Shown: piece by piece, positions 36,153 through 44,161 of the stretch
How the letters are laid out: each line of letters begins with the position of its first letter
Position numbering within the stretch: position 1 is the stretch's first letter
NCBI GenBank assembly: GCA_964543545.1
Contig: CAZIYT010000002.1
Coordinates: 620,001 to 684,000 of the forward strand
Reading direction: 5' to 3'
Source: UBA4416 sp964543545
GTDB taxonomy: Bacteria; Bacteroidota; Bacteroidia; B-17B0; Aurantibacillaceae
Length of the DNA stretch: 64,000 nt
Notes under the pieces: generated by a model
What the model was told of the DNA's origin: nothing
Databases searched by the model: none
The model's input: only the letters and a program-made list of their open reading frames with translations
Program-made: the position numbers and the translations under genes

Positions 36153-37217
36153 ATGATGAATTCACGCAATCCCGAAGTATATACCAAAAAAGAAAGTGAG
36201 CACCTGGTACGAAGCCGGATGCACGAAACCAAGATCGGTGAGCAATGCACCTATGCACAGGATGCGGCCAGCTGGGAAACAGACCTGCAGGGATCGTCCT
36301 GCCGCTTCGTTTTGCTTGGCATTCCGGAAGATATCGGCGTGAAAGCCAACTTCGGGCGTGGCGGCGCTCACACGGCCTGGAAACCGGCGCTCGAAAGTTT
36401 TTTGAACCAGCAAAGCAACGCCTTCCTGGATGGCAGCTCTGTGTTTGTGCTCGGCCACATCTTCGTGGACGACCTCATGGAGCGGGCTGCTGAGCTTAGC
36501 ACCAAAACCGCGAAAGATATTGAAGCGCTCCGGACATTGGTGAGCGAGCTCGATGGGCGCGTGAGCGATGTGATCGAACGCATCGTGAAAAACGGAAAAA
36601 TTCCGGTAGTCATTGGCGGCGGGCACAACAACGCCTACCCCATCATCAAAGGCAGCTCGAAGGCCCTGGGGACTTCCATTAACGTGATCAACTGCGATCC
36701 GCACTCCGATTTCAGGCCCCTCGAAGGAAGGCACAGCGGCAACGGCTTCAGCTATGCCTGGGAGGAAAACTACCTTCGCCGCTATTCGGTATTCGGCCTG
36801 CACGAACAATATAATACGGCCCAGGTGCTGCGCGATTTCAGCAAACACAACGCCCGTTTGTTCTATACCACCTACGAGGATATTTTTATCAGGGAAAGCA
36901 AAACGGTTTCCGCTGCTCTGAATCAGAACATTGGCTTCGTCAAAGATGCCGGCTGCGGAGTGGAGATCGACCTGGATGCCATTACCAATGTGCCTTCCAG
37001 CGCCAAGACCAGCAGCGGCCTCTCGCCGGTGCAAGCCAGGCAATACGCTTACCAATGCGGCAGGCAGCTCGATGCCCTGTATTTTCATATTGCCGAAGGG
37101 GCGCCGGTGCTCTCGCACATCAAAGCCGATAACAAAACCGGCAAGCTCATCGCCTACCTCATGACCGATTTTATGAAAGGTGTGATGGAAGCTCATCACG
37201 GAGGTACAGAGGAATAG
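36153..37217 (+). CDS. Formimidoylglutamase-like arginase-family hydrolase
   Basis: Start taken at ATG 36153 (MMNSRNPEVYTKKESEHLVR); ATG 36156 or TTG 36144 are alternatives. The ~354-residue protein carries all binuclear manganese ligands of the arginase family: GGGHNNAYP (~154-162), NCDPHSDFR (~179-187, D-x-H-x-D) and EIDLDAI (~271-277, D-x-D). The RPLEGRHSGNGFSYA loop is typical of formimidoylglutamase-type enzymes, which split N-formimidoyl-glutamate to glutamate and formamide in histidine breakdown. No other hut genes are nearby, so the substrate assignment rests on similarity only; agmatinase-type activity is the main alternative. Confidence 0.85.
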   Translation: MMNSRNPEVYTKKESEHLVRSRMHETKIGEQCTYAQDAASWETDLQGSSCRFVLLGIPEDIGVKANFGRGGAHTAWKPALESFLNQQSNAFLDGSSVFVLGHIFVDDLMERAAELSTKTAKDIEALRTLVSELDGRVSDVIERIVKNGKIPVVIGGGHNNAYPIIKGSSKALGTSINVINCDPHSDFRPLEGRHSGNGFSYAWEENYLRRYSVFGLHEQYNTAQVLRDFSKHNARLFYTTYEDIFIRESKTVSAALNQNIGFVKDAGCGVEIDLDAITNVPSSAKTSSGLSPVQARQYAYQCGRQLDALYFHIAEGAPVLSHIKADNKTGKLIAYLMTDFMKGVMEAHHGGTEE

Positions 37218-37227
37218 AGAGGCAAAG

Positions 37228-37311
37228 AAACCACATAGTCACATAAGGAGCATAGGAAACAGAAAGAGAACATAGAATCTTATCTATATTTTCTATGTGC
37301 CTCTGTGGTTT
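37228..37311. repeat. ACCACATAG palindromic element, copy 1
   Basis: Left arm AAACCACATAGTCACATAAG and right arm TTCTATGTGCCTCTGTGGTT are imperfect inverted repeats around an A-rich centre. 84 bp, non-coding. A second copy follows at 37354 on the same plan. Confidence 0.6.
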
Positions 37312-37353
37312 AAATGAGATGCTCACCACGCGGAGGACAGAGAGAGGTTAAAG

Positions 37354-37450
37354 AAACCACATAGTCACATAAGAACCATAGGGAACAAGAAAAGATCATA
37401 GAATTTTTCGTAAATCAAAATCTATCTTTTCTATGTGCCTATGTTGTTTT
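37354..37450. repeat. ACCACATAG palindromic element, copy 2
   Basis: Same arms as copy 1 (AAACCACATAGTCACATAAG ... CTATGTGCCTATGTTGTTTT), 97 bp. The two copies are a tandem pair about 126 bp apart. Confidence 0.6.
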
Positions 37451-37454
37451 ATTT

Positions 37455-37508
37455 TGTTCTAAATCCGTGGCGATCTTAATTACCTGCGCCATCTGCGTTC
37501 CATTGCCT
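37455..37508 (-). repeat. ~54-bp post-stop dispersed element, copy 3
   Basis: Runs from TGTTCTAAATCCGTGG to GCCATCTGCGTTCCATTGCC and ends 6 nt from the stop codon of the minus-strand histidine kinase. Confidence 0.6.
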
Positions 37509-37514
37509 CTACAA

Positions 37515-39500
37515 TCACCGCTTCACAAAATGTATCTCGAAGTTAGCGCCCTTGTCGTTATAGATCTTAAGCTCGGCCGAGATCTGGTCGGCGAGGATCG
37601 ACACGATATCAAGGCCCAGGGAATGCAGGTTGTTGATGTCGAAGCTGCCCGGTAAGCCCTTGCCGTTATCACTGATCTTCAGCTGGTAGGTATTCTTAAA
37701 CAGCTTCGAAAGCTCCACGGTGATGCTGCCGCCTTCGGTTTCGGAAAAGGCATGCTTATAGGCATTCGACATCAGCTCGTTGGTTATAAGCCCCAGTGGA
37801 ATAGCCGTATCGAGGTCGAGCTCCAGCTCGGTGAGCCTCGACTCTACCCTGATGTTTTTGTTCGTCATCGAAAAGCTGCTGGAGATCTGCTGGATCAGTC
37901 CCGACAAATACTCATTGAACATCAAGCGTGTTACCTCGTTGTTCCTGTACAGCAGCTGGTGCAGCAGGGCCATGGAGTTGATGCGGTCCTGCGCTTCCTT
38001 CAGGGAATTGAGGATCTCCGGGTTATGCGTTTTTCCCGATTGCAATTTCAGCAAGCTGGAAATGATCTGCAGATTGTTTTTCACCCGGTGATGCACCTCC
38101 TTAATGAGCAGGTCTTTTTCCTCGAGCGATTTATTGATGATGTCGTTGCGGGTTTCAATTTGCTTGTTCTTTAGCTCGAGCAACAATTTCTGGGCATTGG
38201 TTTTTTTGAGCTGCGTGGAAACAACGATGATGATCAGGATAAGCACGACTCCACCAAAGAATAAGGCATTTTTAATGGTTTTCTGTTTTCCCAGCTCGGT
38301 ATTCCGTTCATTGATTTTTTTCTGGTTCTCGAGGATCATGTGCTCCTTTTCCTCCATCTGGTTGGCGATCTGCGCGGTCATCAGCTCCTTAAGCCCCTCC
38401 TGGGCGTCTACACTGTCTTTATAGCGCTCGTAGCGTTTGTAGTAGGCGATGCATAAGTGATTGGCCCCTATCTTCTCATAGTAATCGGCATATTGCTTTA
38501 AGACACTGAGCTTCGTCTTATAGTCGTCGATGCCCTGCAGCCTCAGGTGAGCGCTGTCGAGGTAGCGCTTGCACATCGCCATCTGGTTCATGAGCATGTA
38601 GCATTTCGATAGCTCGATCTCGCTTACGGCAGCGTTGACCTTATTGCCTGAGTTGATGCTGCTCATCACATCCTTTTTAAGAAGCGGGATCGCTTTGTTG
38701 TAATCCTTAAGCTCAATGTAGGTTTGCCCGATGTTGCCCTCAATGAGCCCTATGGTAAACTCATCGGTGAGGCTCAGCTTTTTATCGAGGGCATGCATCC
38801 GGTAAAATAAGGTCCGGGCTTTGTTGTAGCAGGCCAGGGCGCTGTCCTGGTTCCCGAAGTGGCTCCAGAATAAGCCCCTGTTATTGAAATAGCCCAGCAG
38901 GAGCTGAGGTACGGTTTTCATCTCCTCATATTCGAGGAGCTGCTGGCTCAGGCATTCCTTGTAGAGGCCCATTTCGTAATAAAGCGTGCTCAGCTTGGGA
39001 TGCAGGTACCAGCTGTCGATCCTGTTATTGCGTGCTTTTAAGCCCATCAGGATCTTGTGAATGTCGGTGGCCTTTTTCAGGGAATGGATCTTCACGTAGG
39101 AGTTCTTGAGAAAGAACAGGACCTGGGCGCTGTCGACATCCGTTTTCAGGCTGTTCTTTACCAGGAGGTCTGTAAAAATGGGGATGGCCTTGGAGTAATT
39201 CCGGTTGAGGAAATACAGCTCGCCCTCGATCTTATCGAGCCTTGCCAGGATCTCGTTTTTATTATCCTGCAGGGCCTGCGCTCTTATGGCTTCCAGCTGC
39301 CCCTTCACTGCCTGGTAGCAGGCAATCTTGGTGGTAGAACGCAGCGTATCCACCGCATTGACTTTGCCGGCCAGGCTCTGCTTATTAAAGTACGCGACAA
39401 ACTCAGCGGTATACTCCGTCTGGGCCTGCGCTCCGCCGAGCCAGCATAACAGGACAAGTAAACAGTAAAAACGGTTTAGTATGGGTAATGGGGTCAACAT
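37515..39500 (-). CDS. Sensor histidine kinase with periplasmic TPR domain
   Basis: A 661-residue protein with signal sequence MLTPLPILNRFYCLLVLLCW. Residues ~40-395 form TPR-like helical repeats (LGYFNNRGLFWSHFGNQDSA, EGNIGQTYIELKDYNKAIPL), followed by a transmembrane segment ALFFGGVVLILIIIVVSTQ (~412-430). A short coiled coil leads into a HisKA_2-type dimerisation domain, EVHHRVKNNLQIISSLLKLQ (~465), with the phospho-acceptor histidine, then the ATPase domain with N box LITNELMSNAYKHA (~570) and SDNGKGLPG (~610). No response regulator gene is adjacent. It probably senses an envelope signal; the ligand is unknown. Confidence 0.9.
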   Translation of the reverse strand: MLTPLPILNRFYCLLVLLCWLGGAQAQTEYTAEFVAYFNKQSLAGKVNAVDTLRSTTKIACYQAVKGQLEAIRAQALQDNKNEILARLDKIEGELYFLNRNYSKAIPIFTDLLVKNSLKTDVDSAQVLFFLKNSYVKIHSLKKATDIHKILMGLKARNNRIDSWYLHPKLSTLYYEMGLYKECLSQQLLEYEEMKTVPQLLLGYFNNRGLFWSHFGNQDSALACYNKARTLFYRMHALDKKLSLTDEFTIGLIEGNIGQTYIELKDYNKAIPLLKKDVMSSINSGNKVNAAVSEIELSKCYMLMNQMAMCKRYLDSAHLRLQGIDDYKTKLSVLKQYADYYEKIGANHLCIAYYKRYERYKDSVDAQEGLKELMTAQIANQMEEKEHMILENQKKINERNTELGKQKTIKNALFFGGVVLILIIIVVSTQLKKTNAQKLLLELKNKQIETRNDIINKSLEEKDLLIKEVHHRVKNNLQIISSLLKLQSGKTHNPEILNSLKEAQDRINSMALLHQLLYRNNEVTRLMFNEYLSGLIQQISSSFSMTNKNIRVESRLTELELDLDTAIPLGLITNELMSNAYKHAFSETEGGSITVELSKLFKNTYQLKISDNGKGLPGSFDINNLHSLGLDIVSILADQISAELKIYNDKGANFEIHFVKR

Positions 39501-39760
39501 ACTTGTTCAGTATAAAGATATTATAATTAATCAAAATCCATTTATGACATAATGTTAACTTTTAAGATGTTCAAAAGTTTCGGTCCTAACTTCTTAACGG
39601 CATTTTGCAGGCTGCTGTGGTTACCAACAAAATAACGATTGAGTATCAGTGTATTAAAATACGGTGTTAACGCCTTGTTAATATCAAGACTCCGCTTAAA
39701 AAAGCGTACCTTCAAAGTGTTGAAAGTATTGAGCAATTTTACCCTCCCGTACTGAATTTT

Positions 39761-41329
39761 ATGCAGAATTTCGATAACCAAAATAAGACCCGAAAAAAAC
39801 TATACACCCCCGCAAATCCTAATGAAATAGGCAAGTTGCAACCGCAGGCTGTGGAGTTGGAAGAAGCTGTTCTGGGAGCCATGCTGCTCGAAAAAGACGC
39901 CCTGAGCACCGTAATCGACGTGCTTTCTCCTGAAAGTTTTTACAAAGAACAAAACGGCCTTATTTTCAAAGCCGTGTATACCCTTTTCAACCGTTCTGAG
40001 CCGGTGGATATCCTCACCGTGACCCAGGAGCTGAAACGCACCGGGGAGCTGGAGCTGGTAGGCGGATCGTTTTATGTATCCTCGCTCACCAACCGCATTG
40101 CCTCGGCGGCCAATATCGAATACCATGCCCGCATCGTGGCGCAGAAATACCTGCAGCGCGAGCTCATCCGCATCAGCACGGAAACCATTAAAACGGCTTA
40201 CGAAGACAGCACCGACGTGTTTGAGCTGCTCGATGCCACCACGCAGCACATCTTCGAGATCCTCGATTCCAATGTGCGCAAGCAGCATGCCGGCATGACC
40301 TCGCTCATTGCCCAGGCCATTACCGAAATTGAAGCGGCCGCCGCGCAAACCGACGGCTTGCTGGGTGTGCCATCCGGCTTTACGGCCCTCGACCGCATTA
40401 CCGGTGGCTGGCAAAAATCCGATTTATTGATCCTCGCGGCACGTCCGGGTATGGGTAAAACGGCCTTCGTAGTAACCATGGCCAAGAATGCAGCCGTGGA
40501 GTTCAACAAGCCGGTGGCGATCTTCTCGTTGGAGATGTCCTCCTTACAGCTCGTCAAACGTTTGATCTCTTCCGAAACGGAGATCTCCCAGGACAAGATC
40601 TTAAAAGGAAACCTCGATAACCACGAGTTCGTACAGCTCAACGAGCGGATCAAAAAATTATCGGTAGCGCCTCTCTACATCGACGACACCCCTGCCCTCT
40701 CCATCTTTGAGCTCAGGGCCAAAGCCCGCCGTTTGAAAGAGCAGCAGAATATTTCCCTCATCATCATCGATTACCTTCAGCTGATGAGCGGTGGCCCGGA
40801 TAGCAAGGGCAACCGTGAGCAGGAGATCTCGCAGATCTCACGTGGCCTGAAATCACTCGCCAAAGAATTAGAGATCCCGATCATCGCCCTCTCGCAGCTG
40901 AGCCGCCAGGTGGAAAACCGCCCCGGAGGCAGCAAGCGCCCGCAGCTGAGTGACCTCCGTGAGTCCGGTGCCATCGAGCAGGATGCCGATATGGTTATGT
41001 TTATCTATCGTCCGGAATACTACGGCCTCGAGGTGGATGAGAATAACCAGCCTACCAAAGGCCGTGCGGAGATCATCATCGCCAAGAACAGGCACGGCTC
41101 CATTGTGGATGTGCCGCTGCGCTTCATCGGCCAGTACGCCAAGTTCGCGGATCTCGACTATACCGAAGGGCAGGACATTTATTCAGGCAATATGAGCACA
41201 GGCATTTCGCAGAACACCGACTTCCTGGCGCAGCCCAATACCAAAACCGTACAATCCACCAAGTGGGATGATGACGAGCCTAGCGGCAATGATATTATCC
41301 GGAGGAATGATATTGATGAGGTGTTTTAA
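39761..41329 (+). CDS. dnaB: Replicative DNA helicase
   Basis: A 522-residue DnaB. The N-terminal domain (LQPQAVELEEAVLGAMLLEK) is followed by the RecA-like C-terminal domain with Walker A AARPGMGKTAF (~226-236), FSLEMSSLQLVKRLISSE, Walker B SLIIIDYLQLMSG (~333-345) and the arginine-rich LSQLSRQVENRPGGSKRPQL with DLRESGAIEQDADMVMFIYR. DnaB forms a hexamer that unwinds the lagging-strand template at the fork. No intein is present. The C-terminal ~50 residues are polar and variable. No SSB, DnaC or primase gene lies nearby. Confidence 0.97.
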   Translation: MQNFDNQNKTRKKLYTPANPNEIGKLQPQAVELEEAVLGAMLLEKDALSTVIDVLSPESFYKEQNGLIFKAVYTLFNRSEPVDILTVTQELKRTGELELVGGSFYVSSLTNRIASAANIEYHARIVAQKYLQRELIRISTETIKTAYEDSTDVFELLDATTQHIFEILDSNVRKQHAGMTSLIAQAITEIEAAAAQTDGLLGVPSGFTALDRITGGWQKSDLLILAARPGMGKTAFVVTMAKNAAVEFNKPVAIFSLEMSSLQLVKRLISSETEISQDKILKGNLDNHEFVQLNERIKKLSVAPLYIDDTPALSIFELRAKARRLKEQQNISLIIIDYLQLMSGGPDSKGNREQEISQISRGLKSLAKELEIPIIALSQLSRQVENRPGGSKRPQLSDLRESGAIEQDADMVMFIYRPEYYGLEVDENNQPTKGRAEIIIAKNRHGSIVDVPLRFIGQYAKFADLDYTEGQDIYSGNMSTGISQNTDFLAQPNTKTVQSTKWDDDEPSGNDIIRRNDIDEVF

Positions 41330-41378
41330 TTAGCCCACACGCCGGAGGCGTGTGGTAGGGGCTCCTCACCACGGTGGC

Positions 41379-41541
41379 TTCGAGAGCCTCAGCCACCGTT
41401 CGCCTGCGATAATGTTTATACATCATAACGATGCCTGAGGCTCTCGAAGGCGGAGTATGTGACCAGCCACCGTTCGCCCGCGATAACGTTTACATATCAA
41501 ACGATGCCGGATCACGACACGTCGTGACGCCAAGGCGGAGT
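41379..41541. repeat. Compound intergenic repeat: inverted repeat, direct repeat and 16-nt motif
   Basis: TTCGAGAGCCTCAG (41379-41392) and CTGAGGCTCTCGAA (41435-41448) form a 14-bp inverted repeat. The sequence from AGCCACCGTTCGCC to AACGATGCC occurs twice as a direct repeat (41391-41435 and 41465-41508). TCACGACACGTCGTGA lies at 41512-41527. No gene is seen. Confidence 0.6.
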
Positions 41542-41546
41542 AACAA

Positions 41547-41837
41547 TTATTTTAAATCCCGATAAGCAATTGCTAATTCAGGAAGTAATTCCAATGCTCC
41601 CTTAATCAAAGCCTCCTTCTTTTTTCTACTCCAGCCCTGCACCTGCTTTTCGCGATAGAAGGCTTCGTCAATACGCGGATATTCTTCGAAGTATACCAGG
41701 CGAACCGGTAAATACTTTTTGGTATGGTTTGCTCCTTCACCGTTTTGATGTTGCTCCAAACGAAACTCCAGGTTAACCGTACTTCCTACATAATAAGAGC
41801 CATTACAACATTCCAGAATATACATATACCCTTTCAT
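41547..41837 (-). CDS. GIY-YIG nuclease superfamily protein (UPF0213/YhbQ-like)
   Basis: A 96-residue single-domain protein. The motif YMYILECCNGSYYVGSTVN (residues ~4-22) contains the GIY (here MYI) and YIG (here YVG) elements, with Arg in LEFRLEQHQNGEG and HTKKYLPVRLVYFEEYP after it; the catalytic-region glutamate is probably in the DEAFYREKQVQGWSRKKKEA helix. Small stand-alone proteins of this type are widespread in Bacteroidota; their biological role is unclear, with a structure-specific DNA endonuclease proposed for relatives. Flanked on both sides by dispersed repeats. Confidence 0.88.
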   Translation of the reverse strand: MKGYMYILECCNGSYYVGSTVNLEFRLEQHQNGEGANHTKKYLPVRLVYFEEYPRIDEAFYREKQVQGWSRKKKEALIKGALELLPELAIAYRDLK

Positions 41838-42118
41838 GCCGCAAACCTATGACAAATACAAACACGCCTCTGCTACGGATCGTAGCATTTTCCGGAAGGT
41901 GGACCAGTGCCTTCGGCTACGCTCAGTCACCGGTTAGAAGTTATCTCAATAACAAGGTAAGGCATAACTACCGTTAGCCGAATGAAACCTAATACCGGTA
42001 GTCGAGCGGAGCCGAAACTACCGGCGCCACTGACAAAATGATTTTCTGTTTTAAAATTTTTTAAGAAAGGCTCCGAAATCCTGTCAGATTTTTTCTGAAA
42101 AAAATTCAGTTTTTGGGC

Positions 42119-42135
42119 CTGGCATAGCGCTTGCA
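42119..42135 (+). promoter_or_regulatory. Sigma-54-type promoter of hsp20
   Basis: CTGGCATAGCGCTTGCA matches the -24/-12 consensus (TGGCAy...TTGCw) with exact GG-N10-GC spacing. The expected transcription start is about 42146, giving a ~65-nt leader. Upstream dyads could be enhancer sites for an activator. Confidence 0.7.
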
Positions 42136-42200
42136 AAGCTGGCTGTGGATTTTGGCCAGATCCTTTCAAGCAAAAAACAAAAACAATTAACCATTAAAAA

Positions 42201-42206
42201 AGGAGG
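42201..42206 (+). promoter_or_regulatory. Strong Shine-Dalgarno site of hsp20
   Basis: AGGAGG ends 6 nt before the ATG at 42213 (3 nt before an ATG at 42210), which favours 42213. Such a sequence is rare in this window. Confidence 0.7.
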
Positions 42207-42212
42207 TTTATG

Positions 42213-42662
42213 ATGTCACTGATCAAAAGAAACGGGAATACACTCCCATCAGTCCCAGCCATGTTCGATGATTTTTTTAGCCGCGAACTTTTTAACTGGG
42301 GTAATAACAATTTTTCATCCACCAGCACCACGATCCCTGCGGTGAATATTACCGAAACGGCCGATCATTTCGACGTGGAAATGGCTGCGCCCGGTATGGA
42401 AAAAAAAGATTTTAAAATTACGCTCGACGGCAACCTGCTCACCATTTCCTCTCAGAAAGAGCACAGCGGGGAAACAAAGAAAGAGAGCTACACCCGCCGG
42501 GAATTCAGCTACCGCTCATTCCAGCGCAGCTTTGAGCTGCCGAAGGATGTGGTGGACGAAAGCAACATCAACGCCCGTTACGACAACGGCCTGCTGCATC
42601 TCATCATCCCTAAAAAAGAGGAAGCCAAACGCAAGGCTCCACGGCTGATCGAGATTGCATAA
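42213..42662 (+). CDS. Hsp20/alpha-crystallin family small heat-shock protein
   Basis: A 149-residue small heat-shock protein. The alpha-crystallin domain spans about residues 43-148: PAVNITETADHFDVEMAAPG, KKDFKITLDGNLLTISSQKE, RREFSYRSFQRSFELPKDVV, and NARYDNGLLHLIIPKKEE with the GLL motif. The C-terminal APRLIEIA has the I/L-x-I anchor. It is an ATP-independent holdase that keeps unfolding proteins soluble. The start at 42213 is chosen from the Shine-Dalgarno spacing. Transcription is predicted to use sigma-54, and a hairpin terminator follows at once. No CIRCE element is visible. Confidence 0.95.
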   Translation: MSLIKRNGNTLPSVPAMFDDFFSRELFNWGNNNFSSTSTTIPAVNITETADHFDVEMAAPGMEKKDFKITLDGNLLTISSQKEHSGETKKESYTRREFSYRSFQRSFELPKDVVDESNINARYDNGLLHLIIPKKEEAKRKAPRLIEIA

Positions 42663-42668
42663 CATGAA

Positions 42669-42698
42669 AAAGCCCGCCATACCGGCGGGCTTTTTTTC
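42669..42698 (+). terminator. Intrinsic terminator of hsp20
   Basis: AGCCCGCC (42671-42678) pairs with GGCGGGCT (42684-42691), followed by seven T. Confidence 0.9.
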
Positions 42699-42733
42699 TG
42701 AAAGATGAGTACTCCTTTTTTCTGAGACAGTAG

Positions 42734-43327
42734 CTACACCACATGCACCAGGTGCGGATCGGAGTATGGCTGCTCTTCATCGTGCACAACGGCCTTTACC
42801 CTGAACCAGTATTTGATACCCGGCGCAAGGCCGCTTGCCTGCGTACTGGTGGTATTGGTTATTTTGAACTGCTGCCAGCCGGAAGCCACAGCCAGGTCGG
42901 TGGTCATTTCCCACACATAGGCCGCACGCGTACCGGCATAAGGGCACTCCAGGTCTACAGTACCGGATGTACTGCCCTGCACAGCATCAAAGCTTTTCGG
43001 TTTGACAGCACTGCCCTGCTTCAAGGCAAAGCCGCTGCTGAGGGCTTTCTCCTCATCGTCGGCGCATTCCAGCTCTACGATGCCTTTGATGGCGTTGAGC
43101 ACCTTTTCCACATATACAACGCGTTTCTGGATAGCCACGCTGCTGGGCTGCACGGCGGTGAGGGCACTGCGCAGGTCGGCGATGCCTGTGCCAAGCGTGG
43201 GCAGGTAGCCTGCCACACCTGTAAAATTGGTATTATTGGTTAATGCCGTCAAAATCGTGTTGGCATAAAGTTCCGTCCCCGAAGGGTCGAGGCCCCTTAA
43301 ATTAAGGGCCAGTTTGATCCGTTTCAT
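42734..43327 (-). CDS. Small fibronectin type III-like protein
   Basis: A 197-residue protein without a signal peptide. The N-terminal half is helical (GTELYANTILTALTNNTNFT, GIADLRSALTAVQPSSVAIQ, VVYVEKVLNAIKGIVELECA). The C-terminal ~90 residues look like a fibronectin type III domain (GTVDLECPYAGTRAAYVWEM, QASGLAPGIKYWFRVKAVVH, ending SDPHLVHVV). I know such small helical-plus-FN3 proteins from many Bacteroidota genomes, but no function has been assigned as far as I know. It is transcribed towards hsp20 and separated from it by the hsp20 terminator. Confidence 0.75.
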   Translation of the reverse strand: MKRIKLALNLRGLDPSGTELYANTILTALTNNTNFTGVAGYLPTLGTGIADLRSALTAVQPSSVAIQKRVVYVEKVLNAIKGIVELECADDEEKALSSGFALKQGSAVKPKSFDAVQGSTSGTVDLECPYAGTRAAYVWEMTTDLAVASGWQQFKITNTTSTQASGLAPGIKYWFRVKAVVHDEEQPYSDPHLVHVV

Positions 43328-44161
43328 AACGAACGTTTTTTAATTTTAAATACATGAATAAAAATTTTGAGAACCGAAGCCTCTGCTGAGTGATCAAGTG
43401 AGAGGCAGGGAGAGAAACTTGAAAGCGAAACTCTTTTACTATATTCCAGGAACGCTCTGATACCGTGTTCTGGCTATATAACGCGGCATGCTCCTGGCTA
43501 TTACGGTGTTTAACAATTTTAACGGAAGAAATTGGTAAGTGGTTGCTTTTAAGAAATAAGTGGCTAGGGCCCTGTGAAAATATCTTAAGATACGATCCCC
43601 TCGCGCCTTGCAGAAGATCAGTGTCAGCCTGCGAAAGCACAGCGCCTTTTACTAAAGTGAATTGCCGGCCGGCTATAGCGTGACGCGCCCTGATAAAGAC
43701 AAACGACAGCCTGCTAACGCAGGGCGCGCTTTGCTAAAGCCAATTGACAAGCCGTTAAAGCGTGGCGCGCCGCGATAAAAACAAACGACAGCCCGCTAAA
43801 GCCGGATGCGCTTTGCTACTGTAAATTGACAAGCCGCTAAGGTGTGGCGCGCTCAGCAAACGGTAAGCATCATCCGGAAAAAGCAGGGCGCGTAGAGCTA
43901 ATACAAACTGAGGGGTGATGAAAGTATCAGGGAAACCGCTCCGCCCGGATCTTTTTCAGACCGGCTTGTGTGAAATGAATTTAATGTAATTAAAGTTGCG
44001 AGATGGTATTACTAATTTATATACTATTCATGATTAACTCTACTAACTCATTTTTATTTTATCTTTTATTTCTAAACTGCTATTAACCCCTTCACGAAGG
44101 ATACCTATATTAAATCGTTTTGTAATCCGTATCTTTACCCCTATCCTAAACCCTTGTCCTC
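43328..44161. other. 834-bp non-coding region with GC-rich tandem array
   Basis: The longest gene-free stretch of the window. Its centre holds a 41-bp tandem array (43582-43909). The flanks are ordinary AT-rich sequence. A 72-codon frame at 43465-43683 crosses into the array and is not credible. The last ~100 bp before 44162 presumably carry the promoter of the DUF1295 gene, but I cannot point to it. Confidence 0.6.
43582..43909. repeat. 41-bp tandem repeat array, seven to eight degenerate copies
   Basis: Copies begin at 43623, 43664, 43705, 43746, 43787, 43828 and 43869, each exactly 41 bp; a weaker one begins at 43582. Shared blocks are GACA.GCC.GCTAAAGC, GGCGCGC and GCTAAAG.CAA. Odd copies end CTAAAG..AATT and even copies end GATAAA.ACAAAC, so there is an 82-bp higher-order unit. 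41 is not divisible by three and stops occur in all frames, so it is not coding. Confidence 0.75.

Larger units (their letters stand above)
41838..42209. other. Intergenic region with dispersed repeats and hsp20 control region
   Basis: About 370 bp. The left half contains the CTTCGGCTACGCTCAGTCAC-type repeat and GTAGTCGAGCGGAGCCGAAA. The right half holds A/T-rich dyads (CTGTCAG then TTTTTTCTGAA, and CTGAAAAAAATTCAG at about 42095-42110) and a sigma-54 promoter. No gene is seen. Confidence 0.55.

Noticed and set aside
36162..37199. 345-codon minus-strand frame
   Set aside because: Antisense shadow of the arginase-family gene, whose metal-binding motifs are all on the plus strand.
39542..39781. 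79-codon minus-strand frame between the histidine kinase and dnaB
   Set aside because: Overlaps the dnaB start, has no homology that I recognise and no start signal; likely chance in AT-rich sequence.
42000..42209. CIRCE/HrcA site before hsp20
   Set aside because: No TTAGCACTC-N9-GAGTGCTAA-like palindrome; the sigma-54 box explains the control region better.
43465..43683. 72-codon plus-strand frame entering the 41-bp array
   Set aside because: The repeat period is not a multiple of three and the frame dies inside the second full copy; no signal sequence or motif.
43582..43909. CRISPR array
   Set aside because: Copies diverge along their whole length and there are no unique spacers of even size; no cas gene in the window.
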